The notes under the pieces were generated by a model. That model saw only the letters and a program-made list of their open reading frames with translations. It was not told the DNA's origin and made no database searches. A stretch of 64,000 nucleotides of DNA from Liolophura sinensis (taxonomy: Eukaryota > Mollusca > Polyplacophora > Chitonida > Chitonidae). Shown piece by piece: positions 34,972 to 48,039 of the stretch. Location: assembly GCF_032854445.1 (NCBI RefSeq), contig NC_088303.1, positions 11,663,501 to 11,727,500 on the forward strand. Reading direction: 5' to 3'. The translations under genes and the position numbers were made by a program. The number at the start of each line of letters is the position of its first letter. The first letter of the stretch is position 1.

Positions 34972-35128
34972 TAATTTATTTATTTCATTGGTGTTTTATG
35001 CCGAATTCAAGAATACTTCACTTATACGAAACCGGGCAGAGCCTGAGGGAAACCCACGCCCATCTGCATGTTGCTGTCAACTCTTCCCACGTATAGCCAG
35101 AGAGGAAGCCAGCATGAGCTGGACCGAG
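34972..35128 (-). mobile_element. SINE A, partial with internal deletion
   Basis: TTTATTTATTTCATTGGTGT is followed by CACTTATACG, which joins directly to AAACCGGGCAGAGCC, skipping the usual CGGCGGCCAGCATTATGG block. The copy ends at CCAGCATGAGCTGGACC. Confidence 0.86.
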
Positions 35129-35139
35129 ATTAATTACAT

Positions 35140-38020
35140 TTAACATCAATTGTGGTTATACATGTGTATGATTAACTGGTGACAACCACATCAACAGATT
35201 TATCAAAAAATGGAAAAAGCAAGGGGCATCTTGTGCACGAGATTTTCTTGTTTGTATGTTGCCCTCAACCCTCAGATCATTAAATATCCCCAGAATAGAC
35301 ATTTAACTTAATTTTATTGAATTTAATGGGGCACACTCTACGTTGACAATAAAATCATCTACTGCACGATATTGTAAATGGAAACGATCTGTCCATATTG
35401 TGACTATCTTATTCACTAAGAATCAATTTAAACGAGTAAAGCATGTATACATACCCTTACGCACATCCATGAATATCAAAACCACATGACCAGGACAACA
35501 CAGGGGATATTTGTGTCAGCTTTACAAACACAAACCTATGGCCGATTGTCTATGACTTACCCATCGACAAATCTCATACACATGAAACGGTGACGTCATC
35601 CGCATGACTAAAAACTGGAATCTGCATATGAACCGGACGCGTGGTTCAGTTGAGTGCACTGCATGCCACATGTACAAACCGCTTAAGCCATGCCATAGAT
35701 CCTAATGTAAATGTTTTCGGGGGATCTTTTTCGCCTTACATGTAACTTTCCCAATTCCATATTACTTAAACTTCAGACAAACAAAGTCAGTGTCACGCAA
35801 AGACCTAACCGATTTTATAACATTTTTATTTTTAGAATTTTTGCCGCCGCATGAAATTCATGTTAAGTAGGAAAACGTTCGGTGGCCTATCCGGACAAAA
35901 TCTAAGTGATGTGATGTCAAATCACTTACTAAGAATGCCATCAACCGAACATGTAGGCCTATTTGCCTATGTTTTGGACAGAAAGGTATTTGCCGTGAAA
36001 TCATCTCTGATAAACTTACTTTTGGGTGAGTCAAGTAAGTTTTGATACTTAGGTGCTTAAAATAATGTGCAAACAACTTTAGAAAAACGCATTGGAGGAA
36101 TTACGCCGTATGACCTATAATGTTATCAAGCGTAAAACAAAAGCTACCTGTACATGGAATTCTACAGAATTGTGCAGAAATTGTCCACCTCCTTCTTTTC
36201 AAACGAGCTGTTTATTGAGGAAAGTCCGCATTCTTATTGCTCCATACTACTAGTAAAAGGCACCTCGCTTTCTGGGAACATTTCCTAGAACTTCACAAGC
36301 AGGTTTCCTCTTCAAAAATTACGTCTGCTTATAAGGAGCACTGAATATTTCCTATGTTTTGTAGAAATAACTCGTGGATTAAAAAGACACGTCAACCACA
36401 TTCGATACTGACTGGAATCTTGGTAAACTCCTCTGGTTTTATTACGTACGTGTAGAATACACCAATTTACATGACATATCACGGATATTTTTGTTCACTT
36501 TTTCCATGAAACATTCATTTCAAACTGATGAGTTTATGCTGCCAATGAAACGCGATAGGATGCAGGCATGTACAGACCATGTCAGGTGGAGGTATACATT
36601 TGTACCTACTAGGTGCACTTACTCTAATTCTTCAACTATTTCAATATTTTGAAACATTCTGAGCTATAGGGTGTAGAGAACTAATCTGCAGTTTTATTAA
36701 GCGTGCATCTAAAGTGAAAAACGAATCATTTTAGCGTCATTTGTATGCTTAAATTCCTCAGGAATTTAATGGTTATAAAGGTTGTAGATTTACAGTATAT
36801 ATGTACATAGGGCCTATTTCTGATCATTAATCTTCATCCTCCAGTTGTCATACCTGTATCACCTCTTCAGATTTGCCAGGGACCAAGAAAGAAAGAAAGA
36901 AGTGTTTTAAATCGTTAAGACCTAACAGTAAATGTCCAATTAAATAAGTGTGATCAAAAGGGAAGAAAAAGCAATATTTAACACCTTTTTCATGCTTCAA
37001 TTTGAAAATATACTTTATCATGTTAAGATTATATATGTGAGCTAGACAGAAAGGTGATACGATCCTGGACAATTATTTACAATAAAAAATTTAAATTAAA
37101 ACATAACATACAGAACATAGAATGTGTGTTTTCTGTGAATAGTAAATTTTCTTTTCTGTAAATTGTAGCTACATGTACATGTTTGCATTATTTACAACTT
37201 AACACTTCTATACATCGCAGACATATTTCACTTTTGTTAAATAATAAGTTCATTACTATATGACAATTCACCTACATGGCCAGGCATATGAGGTACAGGC
37301 AACGGTGTTTCAACGGAGGTTGGGTGGGTTGAGCGGTGTTTCAACAAGGGTTGGGTGTATATGGTTGGGAGTGATACCTGTACAGGCTTTATTGTTACCT
37401 GTGCAATGACATTCATTCAACATCAATCAATGAGGTTTTTGTCTCGGTGATACTTCAGGTGTACCCATCGTCTCTTATGGACAAGATGCCATGCCAGGCA
37501 TCAGTACGAAGCTTTAAAGCTTGAACGAAACCTGAACAAGCCCTTGTCACTTTTCACAAAGTTGTTCCAAGCATTTACCAAAAAAACCCAAAAAAATAAA
37601 ACCCAACCAATCTTTAACTATAAAGGTTTTTCAGGCAGAGTTCCTTAAGATGTTTTACAAAGCTTTTTGAGAAAGGTTATTCCACTCAGTCTTTTCTAAC
37701 CCTCTTATGTGAGTCATCTACTTTCACATGTGATAAAAAGGCCAAAGTGAACCATCTGACATAATTATTTCTTCCTTCCTACAGTACAAATGTACAAAAC
37801 ACAGATATAAAGGTAAAACAAAAAAACTGTCTCAAGCCAAGTGTATCACACCTAGGAAAAATTTGGCAATCTTTCAGATCAGGCAAAAACTAAAACGCTG
37901 CACCATCCAGGCAGTTTTACCAAACATGCAGAGTAGAATATAACATAAAAAAAATGTTTTTTTCCTTTTTGCATGTAAATGGCATGAATGGTTATAATGC
38001 TAGTGCTCATCTAACAACTT
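35140..38020. other. Intergenic, no gene seen
   Basis: AT-rich DNA. A TAGGCCTA octamer lies at 35954-35961. A short near-duplication (GGTGTTTCAAC..GGTTGGGTG) occurs at 37305-37350. No exon is supported. Confidence 0.5.
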
Positions 38021-38021
38021 T

Positions 38022-38100
38022 TTTTGGTTGGAACGCCAAAGGGCAATACTCAAGAATTTTTCAACTATAAGGTGGCAGCCAGTTTATTGATTGAAGAAAT
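38022..38100 (-). mobile_element. SINE A remnant
   Basis: TTTTTTTGGTTGGAACGCCA, AATACTCAAGAATTTTTCAA and AAGGTGGCAGCCAG recall the SINE A tail and core in minus orientation, with heavy decay. Confidence 0.5.
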
Positions 38101-38109
38101 GGGAGTGCC

Positions 38110-39030
38110 TGAGTTAAACCACCAACACCTCACCAACTTTGCCTGTGTTCCATACCCGATGCTGGTAGAGGACAAGCAGTCTCTCATCTTTAGCAGGATT
38201 CGGGCACTCATTTTGGGTAAAAAATATATATCCTTGCACTCAGGTGTGTTTCTAATGATGAAGTAAAACATACAGATTCTGCAATAATTAGCCTTTTGAT
38301 AATAACCACTTCAAAACACTACAAGTTGATAAAATCTCACGAATAGGGTCCTACCACACTTTCTAAGTTCTGTATACACATACAAAATCACACGAGCATG
38401 CAAACTTCATGGTTTTAGATTGAGCATATACTAATCTCGCTGAACAATGAGATCAGAAATACACCTAAATAAAAACAATGTAAAACTGGAGAAAGATAGT
38501 GGACAGGTGCACTGCTCCATTGCACACTTGGCACCATTTTCATCACTTTCATCCTTCATAACGATACGGTACAATATTACCAAAGTGGCATTATGCCATT
38601 CTCATTCATTTAAATGACATCAAATGGCAAAATGAAATCAATTGACTGCAGCAAAGCAGCCTCTGGCCAACTAGGATGTAGACTAGTATTCAATGGTCTG
38701 GCAGCCACCTGGCTTAAGCTGATGTATCTGGAACATGTACCGGGCACTGGTTTATGTAGGAGAATCTGATTTCTTCCACCATTAAATCAGTAAATGTAAT
38801 ACAGTACCTAAAGTATCTTACCTGCCAGTTGTCATGAAAGTAAAAACAACCAATAGTTTCTAAACAGAGCTATCACCATTATTAACATATGAAGCAGGGT
38901 AATAAATGCTACACTGTGCGCGTACATCTATTCTTGTGTCTTTATCATAACCTTGAGGCAAAACAGGTTCCCCTAAATAAGAGGACGATGTATTACACAG
39001 AGATCATAACTCAGACATGACTCTACTTTT
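38110..39030. other. Downstream region of FBXO42
   Basis: Probably 3' UTR and flank of the minus-strand FBXO42 gene. No clear close AATAAA on the minus strand was found, so the transcript end is not placed. Confidence 0.4.
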
Positions 39031-42000
39031 TTATGTGATGGAGGGTTTGGGCATGGATATCACATACAGATCATTACTAACCACATGGGAGTCAATGTCC
39101 GCCCCAATCTGCATGGAACTCAAGTCCTTCTGGATGCCACCAAACATGAGCAGTTCGCCGCGTCCTGCCGCCAGTGAGTAAAACACTGTCTCTTCTGGAG
39201 CATGGCAGAGAATGCGCTCATTGGTCTGCTGCCAGGTGGCCTCGCCGTGACAAACTACGCGCGACAAGTCCAGGACGTGAACAAACATGGGACTTTTAGG
39301 GTCCTTTGTGACAGGACTAGGGGGGCTGACTTCTCGCCGCCCAAACGCAGCACGCCCCAGATTGTGAGGCACATGCTGGTTTAGGGCGTCCAGGCCCATG
39401 TCTCTGCTGCGGCCTTGATCAGACGCTGATGCCAGGTGCTGTTTAATGCGGTCAGCATGGCGCCGCAGTGCATCAAGCTGTTTTGACCGATTCTTCATGG
39501 CGTTTGGTCTCACTGACGGGAGCCCTGGGCGAATGCCAGGCAGACCAGAGGAACTGGGGGAAGAATCAAGGGAGAGCCCGCAGAAACGACGGACCTGCTG
39601 ACGAGAAGTCTCTGTTGTGGGAGAATGTGTGTGGCCTCTGTGTGAGCTAGGAACCTGATCATTATCGTGCTGACTAGACGTGCCAGGAGTTGGGTTGTCA
39701 GACAGAGAACTACTGCCTGTAAACGCAAATCTGGAGGTGGTTTTAGATTGGCAGTGTCGAAGGTTTCGACTGAGTGGGACTCTGAGGCTGCCAGTGCCCT
39801 CATCGCTGGAGCTGTCCTGACTGTTAGCATAGGTAGATGCCACACTTGCGGACAGTTTGCGTTTGCTACCCACGCCCAGGCTGCCATTGCTTCCTGCTCC
39901 CTGGTGGGAATGAGACCAATCATTATTCCCTTCACAACCTCTCGGGCCACCTGGAGAGCCTGGATCTGCTGTGTTCAGATGTAGGTCAAGGTCACTAGTA
40001 TTCCTTTCAAGGTCATGTGAGACACCGTCACTGGGGTCACCCTGAGGGTCTGGGAGGGGTAGATTTTCTTCTCGTGGAGGGATCCACACTCTTTCTACCC
40101 TGACCCTTGGGGATCTCGCATTAACTGGGGCCTGAGGAGCAGGGACATGGTGTTCTGTTGGTCCCTGGCGCTCATCCTGTGACGGAGATTTTATCACCTT
40201 ATTTGTTCGGCTCAGCACCACAGCACAGTCTCCTACCTGTGAACATAGAACACCAAAAGGGCTTAAGTCAATGGGCTTCACCTTCAACCCTCCAACACAC
40301 ATTTAGCTGTGTAAAAATATTCCAAAATCATTATAAGTATTTAAAACAAATCTTTGGAATAAAGATACTACAAAATCTCCCCCAGGCTGGACAGTTGCCC
40401 ACATGCACGTGTGTCTACATATGATCCTAGCACTTTGAAATGAACTGGAATCAGGCCATAGTTTGGCTGCTAAAAGAGCTTGATATTCAATTGCTAGGAC
40501 ACAAGAGGCACGGGTTCAAACCTGACCTTAAACAGGGATGTATACTGTATTCCTGCATTTATGCTTGTGGGGTTTTGGTGACAACAAGCAGTGGAGAATG
40601 CTGATGTGGCGCCATGAACAGTCTATCGTTCATTGAAGACCACTTGCCTTCCCCCAATATATTGTGTGTATCTGTACAACTGTACATCACAGGTGGGAAA
40701 GTCAATCAGTAACTTGCCAATGGTAACCTACCTTACATGCTGGGTGCGACCACAGCTGAGACGGTGAGTTGGCTGGACAATTGACCGTCACCTCTGACCA
40801 CGTCCACATGCTGCCTGTCAAACTTAACAGCCAGAGATCATTGAAGATCTGAAATGACAAACAATGGTGAGAAAAGAAAATTAGGCATTGACTGGTGTCA
40901 TTACACCTTACACAGGAACAACAGCACATGACCGATAGGGTTATGAAGTTCAAATCCTGCTTGTGCTCTTATGTCTGTGGCCTTAAGTAAGGAGGTTTGT
41001 CAGTTGAGGTGCCTAAAGAGTTGTTGTGCAAAGTTTCCTCAATAGCTCTCACTGACTACAGTCATAAAAACATTGTGAAAACACAGATCAAAAGTTTTGG
41101 TGAGTTCTCATTAATAGCTACACTGTGATTCTAACCACTCTACCAAGACTTCCCACCCTTTTTTTCAACATGTGATCAATGTTTAGGTGCCGACTGAAAC
41201 ACTCACTTGGTTAGGGCCTCCACATCCACCTATTATCAGGATATGGCTCTCGTCTATGGTCAGCTGCGAACAAAGATAACTGCACATTATTACAGGTCTC
41301 TTGTGATGACTTTTGATGTATATTTATTATTGTACTTAACTTTGATATCGGCACTATACTTCTGCTGACAACAACTACTGCCATCAGTATCAATGTCACA
41401 ACATGAAAATGCACTTGGTTTCATCACTGAACAATACTGTGCAGTCCCATAGGGTTAAAGTACGTTCACCTGCCGTGTTTTTCATGGCTCTGTGATAAGT
41501 AGGTTAGCATCTAGAGATTTACTGATTATGCTGACCCCAGTGAGATGACTCATGATGGTTTAACAAATGTTTACCTGAGATTGGCCATAACGAGGAACAG
41601 GCTGAGGTAAAGTTGTGTTCTGCTTCTCCCAGTTCTTCTGCACAAAATCATAGACCCAGGTGTCGTTACATCTGTCAACATGTAGTCAAGGAAAGAAGGG
41701 AATGGAAATCAATGTTGTGCTTTTAATCATGTTTGCTCTTAAAGTAATAAAATGAGATGAAATCAGATACAGTATTACACCAATGTCTAACCTTGTACCT
41801 GGCAGAAACAAATGCCCATATGTACATGTAGATACACAAACATCCAGCTCTAAGTAGCAATACTGCATTACATCAGAATAAAATGAAATCCAAGAGAAAA
41901 CTGATCCATGCCTTTTCCGTCATACAGCCCCATTCAAGCCAGATCCATGTACTGATTAGTGAGTCACCCTGCAGTGAACTAGGAGAAGTATGGCATGACA

Positions 42001-44287
42001 CCAGGCCAGTGTGGAACTAAACAGGACTACAGGTACACACATTTACACACTTACCCAAGCCCAGGACTGTGACATCCTCCAAACACAACCATCTTGTCCT
42101 GAACGACACAGGCGGAGTGGCCAGCGCACGGCCGAGGACTGGTTTGAGGGAAGAGGTGGGACCAGCGGTTTGTCACTAACGAGTATGTGTGCAGCTCATT
42201 AAAGAAGCGTGGTGCCTAGATATCACATAGAAGAGAGAGAAAAAAGTTGAAGTACTGTGTAATGCTATCCACAGGTGTTGACTTTCAGAGCCTGTAATTA
42301 ACAGGTTACTCACAAGTTCTGATTTGGACAAACTTTTTTACCTAGAAGCCATTTACACAAAAAACATGAGCTGCTCCTTACAGGCTTAAATTTACCGGCA
42401 TTTACCTGAGTTTTTGTATCTTTCAGAAAAGAGCACGGCATTACGTGAATCTTTATCTCACCTGATGCAGAGGGTACGGGGAGGGGTGATTCCAGCCCCC
42501 AAATAACACCAGCTCATCCTTGTAAACAACCATTGAGGCACAGGCCTTGGGGGAGGGATATGTTCCTAGAAAACATCAAGATACAGGTACAGTACAAATA
42601 ATAGAAGGTGGGGAGGCCACCCATGTATAAAGTAGAAAGTAGGTCTCAGCACTTATTTATTTTATTTACTTGACTGGTGTTCAGTGCTGCACTGAAGAAT
42701 TTTTCACTCATACATGAGTTGTCAAGTATTATGGGTAAAGGACTTGCCCTAAGCCAAGAATCTTCACCAGGTATTAAACCTAATCACTCGTAACAGCCGA
42801 ACCAGCGAGAGCCAGACACCTGACTGGTCGACAGCATATTGGGTGCGATGAGAAAAACCCTTTCGCCAATCAGCCAACCAATGCTCTACCTGTACGAGTC
42901 CGCATTAGATGTGAAGAAAAAGGCCTGCAAATTCACAACTGCCCCAGACAAAAAGATTAAGTTGCTCTCACACAGTGGGTGTCAAATAGAAGGGGCAAAT
43001 AATTCACTTATACATCAGGTTTTTGAATGGATAAATTTTTCTGTTGACATATACATATAAATCAAGTAACTGTTGGTGTGTGACAGCCTCTTGAGACTTT
43101 CAAAACGGACAAGGCAGTGCCTCTTTATTAATAAAATGGTCTATAGAACAGTCATCATAGTGTAGAGCACCCAAAAAATATACAACAAAAGTCTTTAATG
43201 ATTATTTGTTGATGGAATGGGGAGATGCTCTCTGCTTACCCATCGCTAATGGCCTGATCCACTGTCTGCTTGATAGATCCACACGCCATAGATCATTAAA
43301 GGTTGTACTTGTGGAAGTGCAACCTCCAAACACGTACATGGACTTGTCTGTGTAACAGGCACAGTGTGAATACCTCTCCGCAATCGTTGGTCCCCCATCT
43401 TGTCTCAGTGGCTGCCAAACAACGGATGCCTCACGCACAGCTTTGTTAAATGACTGTTGCATCTGGCGCATCACTCCTGTTCAGACACAGATACAGTCAC
43501 TGACACTTTAATTCTTGTTTGAATATATAAGGTCACAATAGAAGGGTTGCATGACTTACTTCTGGTAGCCATACTGGAGTACTGTACATGCAGCCATAGC
43601 AGCCCATGTTAACAGGACTCCAATATGGCTACCTGGCTATTGTTCTGCCAAGGTGACGACGTCATCTAGACCTGTCACAGAGGTATACAAAATAAAAAAA
43701 AAAGAAAATAAAAAAGAAAAACAACACTGGACACGGGCTGGACAGGGCGAGCAGAAAGTGAACATCAGCAACAGCATCCTATAACTAATATTAAATGCAC
43801 TGCCACTGAATCCACTGACAATAAATGCACTGACAATAAATACACACAAAGCCACCGGTTTCCACATAAATTAATGATTATGAAAGCTTTTCCACTTTAA
43901 TTCTAAGATGTTCAATGGAGAGTTACACAACAGTTCATTTATGCAGTCTAAGAGTATTATGTATCACTGAATGAAAAGTCTGACGGATGGTTTTACGACT
44001 GATGTGATTTGTCACAGTTTTAAAACAGTAGACCTGGACAGACTTGATTTACTCGCTGTAAACGAAAAAAAAATCTCAAATGTGACAAAGCAACAGGTAC
44101 CCAAAGTATATTTGAAGCGCATACCTTCCACCAAGCGATGCCATTGTTTGCACACCTCTCTGGCCGCCTTTAGGTCGTGGTAGGGAGACAAATTCTGAAT
44201 TATTTGTTCCAAAATCTCTTCGGGTAGGTCGTTTATTGAAAGCGATCGGATCAGCCCATCAGCAGAGATTTCGTCTTCTTTCAACAT
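39031..44287 (-). CDS. FBXO42: F-box and kelch protein FBXO42
   Basis: Eight minus-strand exons join to 713 residues: 44287-44125, 43476-43240, 42565-42462, 42215-42055, 41671-41575, 41263-41207, 40848-40732 and 40236-39031. All borders are GT-AG and phases match. The human protein has 717. An F-box ([26 protein letters not shown], residues about 20-54) should bind SKP1 in an SCF ubiquitin ligase. Kelch repeats follow (residues about 80-310; [44 protein letters not shown]), the likely substrate-binding propeller. Exon 8 is Ser/Pro/Arg-rich with low complexity, then a conserved C-terminal block ([19 protein letters not shown]) diagnostic for FBXO42. The human protein is reported to target p53. 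An in-frame ATG at 44326 is an alternative start. Only one decayed SINE lies in the introns. Confidence 0.95.
42655..42745 (-). mobile_element. SINE A remnant in FBXO42 intron
   Basis: TTTATTTTATTTACTTGACT, GGTGTTCAGTGCTGCACTGA and TTTTTCACTCATAC are a decayed minus-strand copy between exons 2 and 3 of FBXO42, oriented like the gene. Confidence 0.65.
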
Positions 44288-44329
44288 CGCTGCGAAGGTA
44301 GAGAGCCGCAGACAAATGATGAACAAAAA

Positions 44330-45170
44330 ATGTGTGGATTAACAACCGTTTAAAGTCATTGCAACAGTAAAACGATCTTGGCTTTTGACAGAAAGTGGTT
44401 ACTCAGATTAAAGAGAAGCGACATTTCAAAAGAAACAGGAAATGAAGACGGTAGACTTTCTCCGGTTCAAAGCTTATTTTATCCCGGGTATTTTTCAAAC
44501 ACATAACACGCTTTACTGTGTGACGTCACTGGTTTATGAGCTTGCGAGCTTGCGAGCAAGCTGGAATTCACGTTTTGTATTCTAGTTTCGTGGCGTTTGG
44601 GTATAGAGTTGGTCACGTCGATATAAAACCCCCTGGATTGTGTGTAGATTGACCAGTCTTAGCAGCGCATATTTTATTGTGTAATATTGGTTGAGTATTT
44701 CCCGAGAAATCTCCAAATTAAACATCTGGTCTATTTCATATTTTTACTTTACTGTCCACAGCACTTGGTTGATTTAAAAACGTTAACCGTAAAAGTCAGA
44801 TGGAAAGTCAATAATGTTGGTATCTCATTCATAACCAATTTTAATTCTACCTGTACTGTTAAATGGTTACACCTGTGAATTTATTTATACTGTTTCTTTT
44901 ATAAGTTTGCATTGCCCATTTTGTTTAATTGTTTCATATGGCTTGGCCTATATTATCAATACAGGCCTATACGTAGTCTTACGGTACTTAGAACAGTTTT
45001 AATAAGGACTGTTATGCTCTAAATGGGACTGAATTAAAATGTATCCAACTGATTGAGCGGGTTTTAAAGGTAGGCACACATTATGATCACAACAGAACAT
45101 TTGGATGCTCTTGTACACACCAGAGCAGAACCAGCGACACAATTTTTATATAGACCTATCGTATTTTATA
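44330..45170. other. Upstream region of FBXO42
   Basis: This region should contain the 5' UTR and promoter of the minus-strand gene. It includes TGTGACGTCACTGG near 44519, a perfect CRE-like palindrome (TGACGTCA), about 230 bp upstream of the ATG. No TATA box is evident. Confidence 0.45.
44521..44528. promoter_or_regulatory. CRE-like TGACGTCA site upstream of FBXO42
   Basis: The eight-base palindrome TGACGTCA is the consensus for CREB/ATF binding and lies about 235 bp upstream of the FBXO42 start codon, in a suitable place for a proximal promoter. Function is inferred from position only. Confidence 0.4.
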
Positions 45171-45174
45171 CAAA

Positions 45175-45485
45175 TCGTGGTCAAACTCGTGTAGGGTCAT
45201 ACCAAAGATTTGGTAAAAGAAAAAAAAAAGATACTTATTGCTGCCTCGCTTGGTGCCCCACACTGAGAGGCTAGAGCAACAAAACAGGATTGATTGTCAG
45301 TATAACGGGACTGGGTGGGGTGTCATGTCTGGTGACTCCAGCATGATACATGTACTTAAGTTGCGACATGGACTCGCACTGCCACAAAAAGACACAGTGT
45401 ATTCCGCACACACTTAATGACTCCTCGCCGTCGTATGGCTGAAAAATTGTACAGTACGATGTTAAAGTCCAAGCATACAGCTCAA
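45175..45485 (+). mobile_element. SINE B, 5'-truncated
   Basis: A second SINE family: ATACCAAAGATTTGGTAAAA, GCTGCCTCGCTTGG, GAGGCTAGAGCAACAAAACA, then GTATAACGGGACTGGGTGGG and the 3' end TGGCTGAAAAATTGTACAGT with CGATGTTAAA. It ends a few bases before a SINE A in the opposite orientation. Confidence 0.85.
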
Positions 45486-45486
45486 T

Positions 45487-45695
45487 GAATATATTTATTT
45501 ATTTATTTATTTGATTGGTGTTTTACGCCGAACTCAAGAATATTTCACTTATACGACGGCGGCCAGCATTATGGTGGGAGGAAATCGGCCAGAGCCCAGG
45601 GGAAACCCACGACCATCCGCAGGCTGCTGACGATCGCATTGATCAGAGGCTTCTGGGTCATTACGCCCTAACCAACTCAGCCAAGGAGGCCCCAG
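45487..45695 (-). mobile_element. SINE A with internal deletion
   Basis: Complete at both ends: tail (TTTATTTATTTATTTGATTG), core, and tRNA head complement (AACCAACTCAGCCAAGGAGG then CCCC). About 60 bp around the AGGAAGCCAGCATGAGCTGG block is missing. Confidence 0.9.
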
Positions 45696-45699
45696 GTAA

Positions 45700-46850
45700 A
45701 TATAAAACAATGGAATAAAAGACAACATAAATATGAAGTAGGCTTGTCTTTGAATTATAAATGGAATCAAATGTTTGGGTTCTAGGGTGGTCAACTTGCT
45801 TGAAAGTGTATATCTCCAATGACATCAGACCCACTTTTCCATTGCTCTTAAAGTGACTAATGCCTATGTCCACTAAAAGACTACCATTCAACGTCTCTTA
45901 AACCGGCGTTAAATATTTCTTAAATTTTTTTCAACCCAAGAAACGTTTAATGAAACATCGTCTTGACATAGGTTCAGCACGTCTTCATTATCGAGGGCAA
46001 GGCGACCAAATGTTTACTCTAGCTCTCTAACTGCGAAGGTATTTTCCGTAGAATAGTCTAAGCAGTAGCCCATGACAGATAAGTTGTGAACTTCGGCGAT
46101 GAAGGCCCACGTGATAAATATACATTTCTCAGACACTGGACATACGAGAAGAATATTTCTCTCACTGTTTGTACTGTTAATACAGCAGGCCTACTATATC
46201 ATTTACAAGGAACTCCAGCGACCCTGTTTCAATAGCCTAGCTGTAGATGCTGATGCGCTGCCGGTGTAGTCCTGGTTCAGCTCGTAGTCTCCAGAGGGGT
46301 TGTGCTGGTAATTTTGACACCAATTAAATGTTTACAAAATTACAATGGGGTTGTTGTACAACTAGATTCTGATTTTGCTCAATTCTGAAACAAGTGGTAA
46401 AAAATCTAAGTACCCTGAGGCGGTTAAACATTGGCGATATCTTACAAATTCATGCCACACATACAATATACACATAAGTATGGAAAAGCAGACTGAAAAA
46501 GCAAATATATGCAAACAATTTCTGGACATCATGGAGAAAAAGTAGACCATAGCCGTGCACCATGTAAATGTGTAAAATTTCTGTTTTAATAACACAACAG
46601 AACGCAACAGGTGGGACGTACACACGGACGGAACCTGTTTTAACATACCCCCGCTGAACTTTGCGCGGATGTAAACATATTTAATCCTATACAATCCAAG
46701 AAATTTCGCTTTGAGAGAAAGATAAGCCTTTAGTGCCAAAGCATGTGGATTATTCTGTCATAGGAACATGGTTTAAAGAACAAGAATTTCTGCACGTGGT
46801 TGTATATAGCACAATATTCACGCACGAGAAGCACTGTTGAGAACTTTTGG
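45700..46850. other. Intergenic, no gene seen
   Basis: No supported exon. A 125-codon minus-strand ORF at 46362-46739 has no recognisable domain and a composition like the surrounding AT-rich DNA. Confidence 0.45.
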
Positions 46851-47117
46851 GGGGGGGGGGGGGGGCTTGGTTGCAGAATTGGTCGCGGCGCAGTGAGCTA
46901 GGAGCCTCTCATCAATGCTGTCGCTTTAAGTTCAAGTCCAGTTCATGTTGGCTTCCTCTCCGGGCGTACATGGAAGGGTCTGTCAGCAACCTATGGTCGT
47001 GGGCTTCTCCCGTGCTCTGGACGGGTAGTATCAACCCACCATAATGCTAGCCGCCGTCGTATATATTCTTGAGCACGGCGTAAAATACCAATCAAATAAA
47101 TAAATAAATAAACAAAT
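46849..47117 (+). mobile_element. SINE A, near full length
   Basis: It starts after an 18-G run. The head is diverged (the A-box region is largely lost), but TTTAAGTTCAAGTCCAGTTC, the TTGGCTTCCTCTCCGG block and the AATACCAATCAAATAAATAA end are clear. Confidence 0.87.
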
Positions 47118-47119
47118 AT

Positions 47120-47637
47120 ATTTGAAACCTTTCGGTGTAAACTGCGAAACAGCAAAGCTTAAATCGTCCTGCAGGTTTTTGTCAACGGTTATAAAGAATT
47201 TTCATCTTGAATATTGACCCTGTACATTTATCAGAACGACCATAGCTTTCTCTCCCGTCGAGAGATGGCCATCTATGCAACTATAAATCTGTTATACGTT
47301 ACATATTTGGCAATGATGAGGTTTAAATTGTTGCAATAGCCCCGAATGTCCTACATTCAATGTATATATTATAGAATATTCCATGCACGACTGATGCAAC
47401 TGCATCACCAACCTGAGGTATCACCTGCAGCTTTTATATGCCTGTCGAGCAACTCTTCCAAGCCAAATTGTGAAAAGCATATTTTATTTTCAGAGTAAGT
47501 TTACCTTCATGTTACTAGTTTAAAAATCGGCCAGACGCTAACATGGCGGTGAAAATGGAGGCCTTGTCAGATTGTTGGTGGAATGGATTTCTGGCTTACC
47601 AAGGGCACAACCGACCTTGTGGTAATAATACAGCACT
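47120..47637. other. Intergenic, no gene seen
   Basis: Unique-looking DNA with no ORF, repeat or exon I can support. Confidence 0.45.
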
Positions 47638-47926
47638 TCAGATGCGCTGGAGGGGCCTCCGTGGCTCAGTTGGTTAGCACGCTAGCGCAGCGTAATGACC
47701 CAGGAGCCTCTCACCAATGCGGTCGCTGTGAGTTCAAGTCCAGCTCATGCTGGCTTTCTCTCCGGTCATATGTGGGAAGGTCTGGCAGCTACCTGCGGAT
47801 GGTCGTGGGTTTCCCCCGGGTTCTGCCCGGTTTCCACCCACCATAATGCTGGCCGCCGTAGTATAGGTGAAATATTCTTGAGTACGGGGTAAAACACCAA
47901 TCAAAAAAAAAAAAAAAATCAGATGC
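47638..47926 (+). mobile_element. SINE A, full length with target-site duplication
   Basis: An intact tRNA-like head (GGCCTCCGTGGCTCAGTTGG), body and CACCAATC end precede a pure A tail of about 16. TCAGATGC flanks the element (47638-47645 and 47919-47926). Together with the copy at 25284 it is among the youngest in the window. Confidence 0.94.
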
Positions 47927-48039
47927 ACCGGTAAACAGTTACTTCCATTTGATTCCTTTCTTCCTCGACTACGGCGTTAGTTCCTAATTAAATAATGAAT
48001 AAATCAAGATAGACTGTGCATAAAGTTCTCTGGTATGTA

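Noticed and set aside
40440-40530. Possible tRNA-like sequence (GGGTTCAAACC near 40510) in an FBXO42 intron
   Set aside because: Only the B-box is convincing. No acceptor stem or known SINE body was recognised.
46362-46739. 125-codon minus-strand ORF
   Set aside because: Composition is that of AT-rich non-coding DNA with many Ile, Phe and Cys codons; no motif recognised.
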